Below are positions 1-9,367 of a stretch of DNA of 64,000 nucleotides, one piece after another. This stretch comes from Arcticibacter pallidicorallinus. GTDB taxonomy: Bacteria; Bacteroidota; Bacteroidia; Sphingobacteriales; Sphingobacteriaceae. Numbering within the stretch: the stretch's first letter is position 1; each line of letters starts with the position of its first letter. The notes under the pieces are model-generated. The model was not told where the DNA came from. It did not search any database and saw nothing but the letters and a program-made list of their open reading frames with translations. The DNA is taken from contig NZ_PVTH01000005.1 in NCBI RefSeq assembly GCF_003002875.1, positions 124,001 to 188,000 on the forward strand, given 5' to 3'. The translations under genes and the position numbers were made by a program.

Positions 1-1442
1 CCGAAAAGGGACGGTACTTCAAAGTAACTTGGTATGTCTCTCCATAGTTCGCGCTTTTTATCGCCCGCTGCCGCAAACACGACCTTGGATCCAGAATTCA
101 GTCCGTCACCGCTATAATCCAAAGTGTCGATAGTGGTATTGGTATGGAAGTGCAAATCTCTAGTAAAATCCATTCGCTCCAGCACATGCATCATGAATGT
201 ATCGATGTTATGTGTGTGCAAAGCTGGATTGTCTTCTTTGGCCGCAATGAAAAGGTATTTTGCAAGACTGAGCTGATTTCTACCCAGAATCTGATTAGCG
301 ATCGTCAGGATCTCCTGCGGACGGCGTTCGTTCAGATAGGGCGTGTAGCGCTCACTACCGATGGCGAACAACAGCGGATGTACCCCCGCAGCATCGACGG
401 CATTTACTTCGTGCAGTCCGGCTATTTCCTTCGGCATAGCAGAACCTGTGATTTCATGTATGAGCGCACCGAAACTGGTATCCTCCTGAGGAGGTCGCCC
501 TACTACGGTAAAAGACCAAATCGGGTTTTTCTTATGATACACCTTATGGACCTTCATCAACGGAAAGGGATGAACGAGGCTATAGTAGCCGAGGTGATCT
601 CCGAAAGGTCCTTCAGGCTTGTTGTCCTGCGGGTAAACTGTTCCTGTGATGACAAAGTCTGCATCTGCAGAAATACAAAATCCTTCTTCATCGTAAAAAT
701 AACGGAAGCGGCGATTGCCCAGCGCTCCGGCAAATATCATCTCGGAAAGTCCTTCTGGCAGGGGCATTACGGCGGACAAGGGGTGTGATGGCGGACCTCC
801 TACAAAGATACTCACCTTCAATGGTTGTCCCAGAGCATTGGCTTTCGCCTGATGAACGCCTATACCTCTGTGCAGCTGGTAATGCAATCCGACTTCCTGA
901 TCCTGTATATAGTCATTTCCCCCCAACTGGATGCGGTACATCCCCAGGTTGGCATTCATGACGCCTGGTTTATCATAATCCTCGGTATATACCTGAGGCA
1001 TGGTAACAAACGGCCCTCCGTCCATTGGCCAGTTTACTATTTGAGGAAGTTCTGAGATACTGGTTTTTCCGAACGCAATCGGGGCATTCTTTCCCACTTT
1101 CATCGGCAGGGCCGAAAGCGCAGTAAGGCTGACATTAGCATACTTGAAGGGATTTTTCATGGCCTTTACAGGGTCCATTTTGATATCTACAAGCGTTTTG
1201 ATCTTGTCGAGTGTATCCCTGAAAATAAAGCGAGAGCGCTCCAATGTGCCAAACAGGTTCGACACGGCGGGAAACTTGCTGCCTTTTACATTTTCAAAAT
1301 ATAAGGCAGGCCCCTGATGCTCGTACACGCGCAGGTGTATAGCTGCCATTTCGAGATAAGGGTCGACTTCTTCTTTTATTCTTATTAAATGGCCATGTTG
1401 CTCAAGGTCATTTACACATGCTTCTAAACTGTGATATCCCAT
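1..1442 (-). CDS. UbiD family decarboxylase (3' end beyond window)
   Basis: About 480 residues can be read from an ATG at 1442 to the window edge without a stop, so the C-terminus is missing. The protein carries the UbiD-family motif EGPFGDHLGYYS and the surrounding prenyl-FMN decarboxylase sequence (for example MNANLGMYRIQL and TFVVGRPPQEDTSFG-like stretches). UbiD enzymes decarboxylate aromatic or unsaturated acids using prenylated FMN. In Bacteroidota without ubiquinone, close homologues are usually assigned to menaquinone biosynthesis, which is an inference here because no other quinone gene is visible. It is the last gene of a minus-strand run; the aldo/keto reductase stops only 26 bases upstream, so co-transcription is likely. 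Confidence 0.85.
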   Translation of the reverse strand, partial: MGYHSLEACVNDLEQHGHLIRIKEEVDPYLEMAAIHLRVYEHQGPALYFENVKGSKFPAVSNLFGTLERSRFIFRDTLDKIKTLVDIKMDPVKAMKNPFKYANVSLTALSALPMKVGKNAPIAFGKTSISELPQIVNWPMDGGPFVTMPQVYTEDYDKPGVMNANLGMYRIQLGGNDYIQDQEVGLHYQLHRGIGVHQAKANALGQPLKVSIFVGGPPSHPLSAVMPLPEGLSEMIFAGALGNRRFRYFYDEEGFCISADADFVITGTVYPQDNKPEGPFGDHLGYYSLVHPFPLMKVHKVYHKKNPIWSFTVVGRPPQEDTSFGALIHEITGSAMPKEIAGLHEVNAVDAAGVHPLLFAIGSERYTPYLNERRPQEILTIANQILGRNQLSLAKYLFIAAKEDNPALHTHNIDTFMMHVLERMDFTRDLHFHTNTTIDTLDYSGDGLNSGSKVVFAAAGDKKRELWRDIPSYFEVPSLF

Positions 1443-1468
1443 TTAAGCCAAACTTAGAGATTTTCGCC

Positions 1469-2416
1469 TTAAAAAGCGCTCACTGCATTCAATTCTTCGA
1501 GGTCTCCTTTGTCAAGATTCAGATACGCAGCCCTTGCAATGTCACGCAGCTGCTCTACGCTGGTAGCACTGGCAATTGGAGCGGTAACACCGGGTTGCGC
1601 AATGAGCCAGGCAAGTGACACCTGTGCGGGTGTAGCACCGTGCCTGGCAGCGATCTCGTCAAGTTTATTCAGGATGGAAGTTCCTTTTTTGTTTAGATAT
1701 TTTTTAACGCCAGCTCCCCGGGGACTTTTGGAGAGATCGGCTTCGGACCGGTATTTCCCTGTCAGAAATCCGGCGGCTAATGAGAAATAGGAAATGACGC
1801 CGATGCCATATTCCTGTACGATGGGCAAATACTGGCTTTCAAAGTCAGCACGCTCAACAAGATTATATTCTGGCTGGAAACATTCGTATCTGGGCAAACC
1901 CCTTTCGCTTGCATCCAATGCTTCACGCAGCCTTTTAGGCTCGAAGTTTGATGCACCGATGACCCTTACCTTGCCTTCACTGATGAGTTTCGCATAAGCC
2001 TCCAACGTCTCTTCCACTGGTGTAGCCGGGTCGTCGTAATGTGATTGGTACAGATCGATGTAGTCTGTTTGTAACCGACTAAGGGATGCTTCCACCGCTT
2101 GAATAATGTAGTCCTTCGTTAGACCTTTCAAGCCCTCGCCCATTTCTGAGCCAACCTTCGTAGCGAGCACGATGTCTTTACGCTTCTTACTTTCTTTGAA
2201 CCACTGACCAATAACCTTTTCTGAATCACCACCAGAGTTGCCTGGCACCCAGCGGGAATATACGTCTGCGGTATCGATGAAGTTAAAGCCCAGATCAACA
2301 AACTCATCCAAAAGTCTGAAAGATTCAGATTGATCGGCGGTCCAGCCAAATACATTGCCACCAAAACAAATTGTAGATACTTTGAGCTCTGACTTACCTA
2401 TTTTACGTTGTTCCAT
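1469..2416 (-). CDS. aldo/keto reductase
   Basis: NAD(P)H-dependent oxidoreductase of the aldo/keto reductase superfamily, with a predicted TIM barrel. The catalytic tetrad can be placed: Asp and Tyr in FIDTADVYSRW, Lys in LATKVG and His in LYQSHYDD. The C-terminal part (IASATSVEQLRDI) fits the cofactor-binding loop. Start chosen at the ATG at 2416 (MEQRKIGKSELK), which matches the usual beginning of this family; an upstream in-frame start at 2443 would add nine residues not expected for the family. The substrate cannot be read from sequence. It lies between the PAP2 and UbiD genes on the same strand. Confidence 0.85.
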   Translation of the reverse strand: MEQRKIGKSELKVSTICFGGNVFGWTADQSESFRLLDEFVDLGFNFIDTADVYSRWVPGNSGGDSEKVIGQWFKESKKRKDIVLATKVGSEMGEGLKGLTKDYIIQAVEASLSRLQTDYIDLYQSHYDDPATPVEETLEAYAKLISEGKVRVIGASNFEPKRLREALDASERGLPRYECFQPEYNLVERADFESQYLPIVQEYGIGVISYFSLAAGFLTGKYRSEADLSKSPRGAGVKKYLNKKGTSILNKLDEIAARHGATPAQVSLAWLIAQPGVTAPIASATSVEQLRDIARAAYLNLDKGDLEELNAVSAF

Positions 2417-2474
2417 ATTGTCGAAATTACACAGAAAAAACACCGCAAGGGGCGTCTTGTTCGACAGACGTGTG

Positions 2475-3167
2475 TCATTTCCTCGTTTCGATCCGCTTGA
2501 GCAGCCAGAGACAGAGGACTAACCAAATCGTTCCCATGCAATATCCCGCCAGCACATCGCTCGGATAATGAACCCGGAGGTAGATTCGGCTGTAGCCGAT
2601 GATCACGATAAAACTGAGTAGCAGAATCACGAGAAATATCTTGAGGAACTTGTTTTTTATATACTTAACAGTCAGATAGATGAAAAGACCAAAGAAAGTA
2701 ATACTTGTCATGGCATGTCCACTCGGGAAGCTCAGACCATGTGCCGGTTCCAGCAAAGGAATCAATGGTCGCGGTCTGTTAAAAAGCAGCTTGAGCAAGT
2801 GCATGACGCACACGCTGCTTAGCGCGATGGCGCCAAGTTTGATCGATTGCCACCTGTTCTTTCTGATGAACAAACAATAACAGATCAGTAAGATATTGGC
2901 CGGAAGCATGAATTGGGTGCCTCCAATCCAGCTGTAGATAACCATAATTCGCGAAGTCGTTTCGTTCGTATGGGGTTCGATCAAGGAATAGATCTCACGA
3001 TCGAAGGCCTCATTTTCGTCAATCAGGATCATCTTCGCAAGGACGAAAAATGATATCAGCGAAATGAACACCAGCATAGCCACCAGAAAGCCCTTTGAGA
3101 ATACGGTAAAGGATCGTTTCAGTTCTTCAGAATCGGCAGTGGCCGGGGACTTGTCTGGTGCTTCCAT
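2475..3167 (-). CDS. PAP2-family membrane phosphatase
   Basis: A 230-residue integral membrane protein with the three-part type 2 phosphatidic acid phosphatase signature: KLLFNRPRP (motif 1), PSGHAMTS (motif 2, His as acid/base) and SRIYLRVHYPSD (motif 3, nucleophilic His). Several hydrophobic segments precede and separate the motifs (for example FLVAMLVFISLISFFVL near residue 30), placing the active site at the outer face of the cytoplasmic membrane. Family members dephosphorylate lipid phosphates such as undecaprenyl pyrophosphate or phosphatidylglycerol phosphate; which one applies here is not known. Confidence 0.88.
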   Translation of the reverse strand: MEAPDKSPATADSEELKRSFTVFSKGFLVAMLVFISLISFFVLAKMILIDENEAFDREIYSLIEPHTNETTSRIMVIYSWIGGTQFMLPANILLICYCLFIRKNRWQSIKLGAIALSSVCVMHLLKLLFNRPRPLIPLLEPAHGLSFPSGHAMTSITFFGLFIYLTVKYIKNKFLKIFLVILLLSFIVIIGYSRIYLRVHYPSDVLAGYCMGTIWLVLCLWLLKRIETRK

Positions 3168-3203
3168 AGATGATGAGGGCTGTCGGCCTGTTTAGCAAAT
3201 AAC

Positions 3204-3659
3204 TCAGACCACTGATTTGTTCCAGAATTCGTGTAACTTTTCAATTGCGATTTTATCCGTCAGGAAGGTAACATCATCAGGTGAAAGTGCAGTCCGCTTC
3301 ACCCAACGGAACGATTGCTTTACCACGCCAGCATCCTCAAAATCGAAGTTGCCTGTAGAAATGCGGCATTTAAGAGGTTCAAGAGGCTTTACCAGGTAAT
3401 AGATGCTGATAATCTGACTCTCGTTAAATGACGATTTCTCAAAGAAATCCGTCGTATATATATGCTCCAGGATTTCGATAGGCGTCTCACATTCTTCTAT
3501 GAACTCCCTTTTGAGCGCATCCAAAAGGCCCTCTCCATATTCGAGCCCCCCACCAGGAAACTTACTAAATCTAACAGACTGGTGCTCTTCATCACTGAGC
3601 AGGATCTCGTCCTGCTCGTTGATCAGAAGGCCGTAGACACGAACATTAAATAAAAACAT
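3204..3659 (-). CDS. NUDIX hydrolase
   Basis: A 151-residue protein with a complete Nudix box: G-x5-E-x7-R-E-F-I-E-E, running from GGLEYGEG to KREFIEEC around residues 36-58. The box supplies the metal-binding helix that hydrolyses a nucleoside diphosphate linked to another group. The N-terminus (MFLFNVRVYGLLINEQDEILL) is the usual first strand of the domain, supporting this ATG. Substrate specificity is not deducible. It sits 24 bases downstream of argS and 36 bases upstream of the PAP2 gene, so it probably belongs to the same minus-strand transcript. Confidence 0.87.
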   Translation of the reverse strand: MFLFNVRVYGLLINEQDEILLSDEEHQSVRFSKFPGGGLEYGEGLLDALKREFIEECETPIEILEHIYTTDFFEKSSFNESQIISIYYLVKPLEPLKCRISTGNFDFEDAGVVKQSFRWVKRTALSPDDVTFLTDKIAIEKLHEFWNKSVV

Positions 3660-3683
3660 CTTTCGGTATTTAGAGCGATCAGC

Positions 3684-5450
3684 TTACATTCTTTGGGGAA
3701 CATCAATGCCCAATAACTTCATGCTTCTTTTCAATACGGAAGCAGTAGCAGATGATAAGGCAAGACGTATCTGACGAAGATCCGCATTCTCCTCTTTCAG
3801 GATAGGCTCTTCGTGATAAAACTTATTGTAAAGCTTGGCTATATCAAACGCGTAATTGGCAATCAGGGCCGGACTAAATTCCGCCGCTGCAGCCGTAACA
3901 ACCGCAGGGTATTTGCTGATTGCGAGTATTAATTCCCGCTGAACGACTGAGAGGTCGGCAATACCGTCAAAAGCGGGCGCTGCAACATCTGCCCTCATAA
4001 GCACCGAGCAAATCCTTGCATGAGTATATTGAATGAAAGGACCAGTATGTCCCTGGAAATCAATAGACTCATTAGGGTCAAACAAAAGGCGTTTCTTAGG
4101 CTCTACTTTTAAAAGGAAGTACTTTAAGGCACCAAGACCGATCATGCGGTATAAGGCAGTTTTTTCTTCCTCAGAGAAGCCGTCCACCTTCCCTAACTCT
4201 TCCGTACGCTGACGAGCCGTATCGACCATCTCCTGGATCAGGTCGTCGGCATCAACCACTGTTCCCTCACGGGACTTCATTTTACCAGATGGGAGATCCA
4301 CCATACCGTATGAAAGGTGGTATAGGCCTTTAGCCCATGACTTTCCAAGCTTATCAAGAATCAGAAACAGAACCTTAAAGTGGTAGTCCTGCTCATTGCC
4401 AACCACATAGATGGATTCATCCATCTGGAAGTTATCGTACTTCAGTTGAGCTGTTCCAAGATCCTGTGTGATATATACGGACGTGCCGTCTCCGCGCAGA
4501 ACCAATTTCTCATCCAGTCCATCAGCTGTAAGGTCAATCCAAACGGAATTATCCTCTTTTTTAAAGAAGACGTTCTTCTCAAGGCCTTCGTCTATGATGT
4601 CCTTGCCCAGCAGGTAGGTATCAGATTCGTAATAGTACTGGTCAAACTCGACGCCAAGACTCTTATAGGTAACGTCAAAACCGGCATACACCCAGCTGTT
4701 CATGGTCTTCCAGAGATTGATCACCTCCTCGTCGCCTGCCTCCCATTTACGGAGCATCAGCTGCGCTTCCTTAATCAGCTCTGCATTCTTCTTTGCTTCA
4801 TCCTCATTCTGACCAGCGGCCTTCAGTTCGTCAATCTGCTTTTTGTATTCCTGATCGAATTTAACGTAGTAATTTCCAACTAGCTTATCTCCCTTCAGTC
4901 CGGTACTTTCAGGCGTCTCGCCGTTGCCAAACTTCTGCCAGGCAAGCATGGATTTACAAATGTGTATTCCCCTATCATTCACCAGGTTCGCCTTAATCAC
5001 CTCATAGCCTGACGCAGCCATGATTTCAGAAACGGAGAATCCAAGAAGATTGTTGCGCACATGCCCCAGGTGCAGGGGCTTATTGGTATTAGGTGAAGAA
5101 TACTCAATCATCACCTTTTTTCCATTTGAAGGGAGGTCGCCAAATTCCGGAGAAAGGATCGTTTTGCGAAACAGATCCAGCAAATAGGCACTGCTAAGGG
5201 ATATATTAAGGAAACCTTTGATCACGTTGAATGCCGAAACCTGTGGAAGATTCTCCAGAAGGTAAGCACCTATTTCATTCCCGGTTTGCTCGGGCGACTT
5301 CTTAGAAATGCGTGTAAGCGGAAATGTTACTATGGTTGTTTCGCCTTCAAATTCCTTACGGGTTTCCTGAAGGTTTATGTCACTCTCTTTTAATTCAGCA
5401 TCGTATAAGGCCTTTACAGCCTCAAGGGTTCCTTTCACAATAAAATCCAT
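3684..5450 (-). CDS. argS: arginyl-tRNA synthetase
   Basis: Class I aminoacyl-tRNA synthetase that charges tRNA-Arg in the cytoplasm. The 588-residue length is normal for ArgS. The N-terminal tRNA-binding domain is followed by the HIGH-type motif in SSPNTNKPLHLGHVRNN (about residue 113-129), a KMSK-equivalent KMKSREGTV, and a C-terminal anticodon-binding domain ending in LGIDVPQRM, the typical ArgS terminus. It is divergently transcribed from the arginine deiminase gene with 44 bases between the two start codons, so arginine charging and arginine breakdown share one intergenic control region. Confidence 0.97.
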   Translation of the reverse strand: MDFIVKGTLEAVKALYDAELKESDINLQETRKEFEGETTIVTFPLTRISKKSPEQTGNEIGAYLLENLPQVSAFNVIKGFLNISLSSAYLLDLFRKTILSPEFGDLPSNGKKVMIEYSSPNTNKPLHLGHVRNNLLGFSVSEIMAASGYEVIKANLVNDRGIHICKSMLAWQKFGNGETPESTGLKGDKLVGNYYVKFDQEYKKQIDELKAAGQNEDEAKKNAELIKEAQLMLRKWEAGDEEVINLWKTMNSWVYAGFDVTYKSLGVEFDQYYYESDTYLLGKDIIDEGLEKNVFFKKEDNSVWIDLTADGLDEKLVLRGDGTSVYITQDLGTAQLKYDNFQMDESIYVVGNEQDYHFKVLFLILDKLGKSWAKGLYHLSYGMVDLPSGKMKSREGTVVDADDLIQEMVDTARQRTEELGKVDGFSEEEKTALYRMIGLGALKYFLLKVEPKKRLLFDPNESIDFQGHTGPFIQYTHARICSVLMRADVAAPAFDGIADLSVVQRELILAISKYPAVVTAAAAEFSPALIANYAFDIAKLYNKFYHEEPILKEENADLRQIRLALSSATASVLKRSMKLLGIDVPQRM

Positions 5451-5473
5451 CCGTCAAAATTAATAAATTCCTT

Positions 5474-5481
5474 TAGATTTG
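5474..5481 (+). promoter_or_regulatory. -7 promoter box for the arginine deiminase operon
   Basis: TAGATTTG matches the Bacteroidota -7 consensus TAnnTTTG and lies 13 bases before the ATG at 5495, giving a short leader. No clear -33 TTTG is present at the right distance, so the match is only suggestive. Confidence 0.4.
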
Positions 5482-5494
5482 TTATACATCCACC

Positions 5495-6934
5495 ATGCCT
5501 ATGAAAACACCCGGATCACAGCTCCACGTTGATTCAGAAATTGGCCGGTTACGGACGGTACTGATTCACAGTCCCGATAATGGAATCGGACGCGTAGCAC
5601 CCTCAAAAGCGCAGGATTGGCTATTTGAAGACATCCTGCATCTAGAAACTGTGCGCAAAGAATATGACTATTACGTACGAGTCCTCCTCTACTTTCTGGA
5701 TCCGGAAAAGCTCCGGGACAGGTTATCGGCAGGAGATGAACCGAATGATGACCGCGCATTCTACAAGCCCGGCATTCGGGGCTTCTATGATTCAGATCAC
5801 GTACTGGAGATGGAAAAGCTTTTGGCTGACATTCTCGGAGACGAAAGCATCCGCGAAAAACTTTGTGCCGCCGTTTGTGCGATAGAAGGATGCAGTTACA
5901 ACCAGCAGTTGGATCTGAACGCTCTCGAACCCGACCGCCTGGCAAGGATCTTAATATCAGGATCGCTGAAGAGTGGTGAGATGCTATTCCCTCCCATCCC
6001 TAATCTGATATTTACACGCGACCTTGGAATCGTCATCAACGGCTATGTTCTCTTAAACAAACCCGCAAAGAAAGCCCGCAACCGGGAAGCACTCCTCGCC
6101 CGGTATATGTTCTTTAACCATCCGCTTTTCGCAGCCTACCGCAGCAAGATCCTCGAAATACCGCATTCCGTGCAACATTTTCTGCGACCTGGAGAGGCGC
6201 CTGATGAAAAGGCTACGCTCGAAGGAGGTGATGTGATGATTGTCAGTCCGAACCACGTCATCATCGGCTGCTCCGAGCGTACTTCAGCAAGTGGCGTCAC
6301 CGAGGCCATGCGCCTGCTGTTTGATAACGAGGTAGTCGAGAAAGTCACCGTCGTAAAGATTCCGCATAAACGGGATTATATGCACATCGACACACTGTTT
6401 ACGCAGGTTAATCGTCATACCTGGGTCGTACTGCATTCCATCTGCTCAGGCCGTAATAAGATCAAAGGGGAGCCTTTGGAATACCTTAGCGACAAGAAGA
6501 AACAGAACGATGTTCAGATACTACAATTCAAAAAGAATAAGGAAAAGCCCAAAAAGTTCAAGAATATCGAAAGCCTTCTGGCATCTGTGAGCGAGAAAGA
6601 TCTGGGAAGCACGGAGAAAACGGTGTTTATTTATTCTGGAAACGATGAATTTCCCCACGATGAGCGAGAGCAGTGGACCGATTCCTGTAACCTCCTGGCT
6701 CTGAAAGACGGTGTGGTTCTTGGATATGACCGGAATGACCGCAGTGTCGAATCCTTCAAAGCCAATGGTTTTCAGGTCATTCCGGTGGAAGAGCTCAGTA
6801 AGCAGATTGAAGCCGGAAAAACCGATTTTCATTCACTGGAGAATACACTTATTCTTATGCCTTCGGCTGAACTTTCCCGCGCCAGGGGCGGTTTCAGATG
6901 TATGAGCATGCCTTTACTACGAGATCCCATTTAA
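5495..6934 (+). CDS. arginine deiminase family protein
   Basis: Guanidino-group-modifying enzyme predicted to hydrolyse arginine to citrulline and ammonia. The 479-residue protein contains LIHSPDNGIGRV near the N-terminus, FTRDLGIVIN, the EGGDVMIV acidic motif, HIDTLFTQV (catalytic His) and, eleven residues from the C-terminus, the nucleophilic Cys in RGGFRCMSMPL. These are the ADI catalytic elements. It is longer than classical ArcA (about 410), with an extra Lys-rich stretch around residue 350 (KKKQNDVQILQFKKNKEK). The stop is one base from the next start, so translation with ctlX is probably coupled. No carbamoyl-transferase or carbamate kinase gene follows, so this is not a classical arcABC operon. 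Confidence 0.85.
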   Translation: MPMKTPGSQLHVDSEIGRLRTVLIHSPDNGIGRVAPSKAQDWLFEDILHLETVRKEYDYYVRVLLYFLDPEKLRDRLSAGDEPNDDRAFYKPGIRGFYDSDHVLEMEKLLADILGDESIREKLCAAVCAIEGCSYNQQLDLNALEPDRLARILISGSLKSGEMLFPPIPNLIFTRDLGIVINGYVLLNKPAKKARNREALLARYMFFNHPLFAAYRSKILEIPHSVQHFLRPGEAPDEKATLEGGDVMIVSPNHVIIGCSERTSASGVTEAMRLLFDNEVVEKVTVVKIPHKRDYMHIDTLFTQVNRHTWVVLHSICSGRNKIKGEPLEYLSDKKKQNDVQILQFKKNKEKPKKFKNIESLLASVSEKDLGSTEKTVFIYSGNDEFPHDEREQWTDSCNLLALKDGVVLGYDRNDRSVESFKANGFQVIPVEELSKQIEAGKTDFHSLENTLILMPSAELSRARGGFRCMSMPLLRDPI

Positions 6935-6935
6935 T

Positions 6936-7859
6936 ATGCAGACGACATCCAGACTATTGATGATCAGGCCCTCCGAATTCGCTTTTAATGTGCAGACGGC
7001 CCCAAGCAATGTTTTTCAGAAAGCTCCTTCAGCAAATGAGCATGTACACGAGCAGGTGCTACGCGAGTTCGATCGCTTCGTGGCCATGTTGCGCGAAAAC
7101 AAAGTGTTGGTACTGGTGGTAGACGACGATCCGGAGCAAGACACACCCGATGCCGTCTTCCCTAATAACTGGATCTCGACACATGAAGATGGAACCCTGA
7201 TTATCTATCCGGTAGAAGCAGAAAACAGACGTGCGGAGCGAAGGATGGATATCGTAAAAGCGATACAGAACGGTTACCGCTTTAAGCATTTCGTTGACCT
7301 GAGTTTCTTCGAGCTGAGTGGAAAATTCCTGGAAGGAACAGGCAGCATGGTTCTGGACCGGGAGTATTCGGTTGCCTATGCCTCTATCTCTTCGCGGACT
7401 GATCCAGACGTGCTGAACTACGCCGCTAACCTGTTGAATTATGACGTTGTGAGCTTCCATGCTGCCGATCAGGCCGGCAGACCGATATACCACACCAACG
7501 TCATGATGTGCGTCGGCAAAGGCTTTGCGCTCGTTTGTTTGGAATCTATTCATAATGAGCAAGAACGAAGCGGCTTCCTAAGCTCACTTATCGAAACCAA
7601 CAAAGAAATCATCCCCGTTTCCTTAGACCAGATGAATCATTTTTCAGCTAATATACTGCAGATCGAAAACGTTGAAGGCGAAAGCCTGATCGTGATGTCT
7701 TCCGGTGCTTATAAGGCTATGAATGAGATCCAACACAGCGCATTGACCCGTTACGGAAGGATCATTTATTCTCCCTTAAACACTATCGAGCGCATTGGTG
7801 GCGGTAGCGCGCGCTGTATGATAGCGGAAATTTACCCTCCTAAAACCATGATTTTGTAA
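6936..7859 (+). CDS. ctlX: citrulline utilization hydrolase CtlX-type amidinotransferase-fold protein
   Basis: A 307-residue protein of the same alpha/beta-propeller superfamily as arginine deiminase and dimethylarginine hydrolase. Visible elements: FPNNWIS (substrate-binding region), an acidic EGTGSMVLDR segment, YHTNVMMCVG with the catalytic His, and the C-terminal nucleophile Cys in GGSARCMIAEIY, 14 residues from the end. CtlX proteins are associated with citrulline use, which fits its place immediately after an arginine deiminase. The inferred path is arginine to citrulline, then citrulline hydrolysis. The exact reaction is known from the family name, not from this sequence. Confidence 0.85.
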   Translation: MQTTSRLLMIRPSEFAFNVQTAPSNVFQKAPSANEHVHEQVLREFDRFVAMLRENKVLVLVVDDDPEQDTPDAVFPNNWISTHEDGTLIIYPVEAENRRAERRMDIVKAIQNGYRFKHFVDLSFFELSGKFLEGTGSMVLDREYSVAYASISSRTDPDVLNYAANLLNYDVVSFHAADQAGRPIYHTNVMMCVGKGFALVCLESIHNEQERSGFLSSLIETNKEIIPVSLDQMNHFSANILQIENVEGESLIVMSSGAYKAMNEIQHSALTRYGRIIYSPLNTIERIGGGSARCMIAEIYPPKTMIL

Positions 7860-7937
7860 ACATTTAAATCTTTAGCGATTTAAAGGAAATATTATTCATT
7901 AAAAAATCACACTTTTGCACAAATTTTAATTTAATAA

Positions 7938-9323
7938 ATGCAGAGCTACGAAGAATTTCTTGACCTGAGTGTAGGATTTCCACAGGAAGGATTTGAAGTA
8001 ATAGACGATGAGCTATTCTTCCACGACCTTAACCTGATGGAGATGATCGAAACGTATGGTACTCCCCTACGTTTTACCTATTTGCCACTGATCACGAAGA
8101 AGATCCAGAAGGCAAAGATCCTCTTTCAGCAAGCCATCATAAATAACAACTACCGCGGTTCCTACATGTACTGTTACTGTACAAAGAGTTCGCATTTCAA
8201 GCACGTGGTTGAAGAAGCATTGAAAAATGATATTCACCTGGAAACCTCTTCCGCTTTTGATCTGCCGATGATTGATGCGTTGGAAAAGAAAGGAGTTGTT
8301 TCCAAGGACATCACAGTGATTTGCAATGGCTTTAAAACATACCAGTACAAGCAGTATATCGTAGATATGCTGCATGACGGTTTCAAAAATATCATCCCGG
8401 TACTCGACAATAAAGAAGAGTTCAATCTGTATGATGATGAGCTGGACATTCCCTGCAGCCTCGGTATCCGCATTGCGGCAGAAGAGCAGCCGGATTCTCA
8501 ATTCTATACGTCGCGCCTTGGCATCCGTATGGAAGACATTATTGACTTCTACAACAACAAGATCGCAACAAATCCGAACTTTGAAGTAACACTGCTGCAC
8601 TTCTTTATCAACTCTGGTATCTCAGATACCCCTTACTACTGGAATGAGCTGGAGAAGTACGTAACGCTTTACTGCAAGTTCAAGAAGATTAACCCTGCGC
8701 TTTCTATTTTGGACATTGGCGGCGGTATGCCGTTCAAGGATTCGCTTGTATTTGACTTTGATTACGAATACATGGTGAACGAGATCGTGAAACGTATCAA
8801 GGAAATCTGTGCTGAACACGATGTGGAAGAACCGGATATCGTTACTGAATTTGGTAAGTACACCGTAGCTGAGGCATCTGGCATACTCTATAAGGTACTT
8901 GGCCGTAAACAGCAGAACGATCGCGAGAAGTGGCTGATGCTGGATGGGTCATTCATCACCAACCTTCCGGACGTTTGGGCCCTGAACCAGAAATACATCC
9001 TGGTGCCCGTTAACAACTGGGATTCTGAATACGAGCGTGTCAATTTGGGCGGTATAACCTGCGATGGTCAGGATTACTACAACCAGGAAGCGCATATGAA
9101 CAGTGTGTTCATGCCTAAGACGAGAAAAGTGCAGTACCTTGGTTTCTTCCATACGGGAGCTTACCAGGAAGTACTCAGCGGATATGGTGGTATTCACCAC
9201 TGCCTTCTTCCGTCCCCCAAGCATGTGCTGATACGCAGAAACCGCGACGAGACTTTCAACTTTGAAGTCTTCGGCGAGGAGCAGAACAGCAAGCAGGTAA
9301 TGAAGATTCTGGGATATACCTAA
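7938..9323 (+). CDS. speA: fold-III PLP-dependent arginine decarboxylase
   Basis: A 461-residue alanine-racemase-fold decarboxylase. The PLP lysine lies in YCTKSSHFKHV (the YAxK equivalent), the phosphate-binding glycines in LDIGGGMPF, an EFGKYTVAEA segment replaces the usual EPGR, and the C-terminal active-site Cys/Asp pair is CDGQD. Bacteroidota proteins of this length and sequence type are annotated as arginine decarboxylase, shorter than the 630-residue E. coli SpeA. Context (argS, arginine deiminase, CtlX) supports arginine as substrate and agmatine as product; other basic amino acids or carboxyspermidine-type substrates are not excluded. A 78-base AT-rich gap with a CACTTTTGC box precedes it, so it may also have its own promoter. 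Confidence 0.75.
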   Translation: MQSYEEFLDLSVGFPQEGFEVIDDELFFHDLNLMEMIETYGTPLRFTYLPLITKKIQKAKILFQQAIINNNYRGSYMYCYCTKSSHFKHVVEEALKNDIHLETSSAFDLPMIDALEKKGVVSKDITVICNGFKTYQYKQYIVDMLHDGFKNIIPVLDNKEEFNLYDDELDIPCSLGIRIAAEEQPDSQFYTSRLGIRMEDIIDFYNNKIATNPNFEVTLLHFFINSGISDTPYYWNELEKYVTLYCKFKKINPALSILDIGGGMPFKDSLVFDFDYEYMVNEIVKRIKEICAEHDVEEPDIVTEFGKYTVAEASGILYKVLGRKQQNDREKWLMLDGSFITNLPDVWALNQKYILVPVNNWDSEYERVNLGGITCDGQDYYNQEAHMNSVFMPKTRKVQYLGFFHTGAYQEVLSGYGGIHHCLLPSPKHVLIRRNRDETFNFEVFGEEQNSKQVMKILGYT

Positions 9324-9332
9324 TAAATGCAC

Positions 9333-9367
9333 AAAAAAGCCGGTCACTAGTAGTGACCGGCTTTTTT
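9333..9367 (+). terminator. rho-independent terminator after arginine decarboxylase
   Basis: A perfect stem GCCGGTCAC / GTGACCGGC with a five-base loop, flanked by six A on the left and six T on the right, starts 10 bases after the decarboxylase stop. It closes the arginine operon. Confidence 0.93.

Noticed and set aside
144-788. A 214-codon plus-strand frame at the left edge
   Set aside because: It is antisense to the UbiD-family gene, which has clear family motifs on the minus strand; the plus-strand product has Cys-rich, low-quality composition.
5499-5945. Long minus-strand frame opposite the arginine deiminase
   Set aside because: Antisense of a well supported gene, very Arg/Cys-rich, no motif; typical shadow frame.
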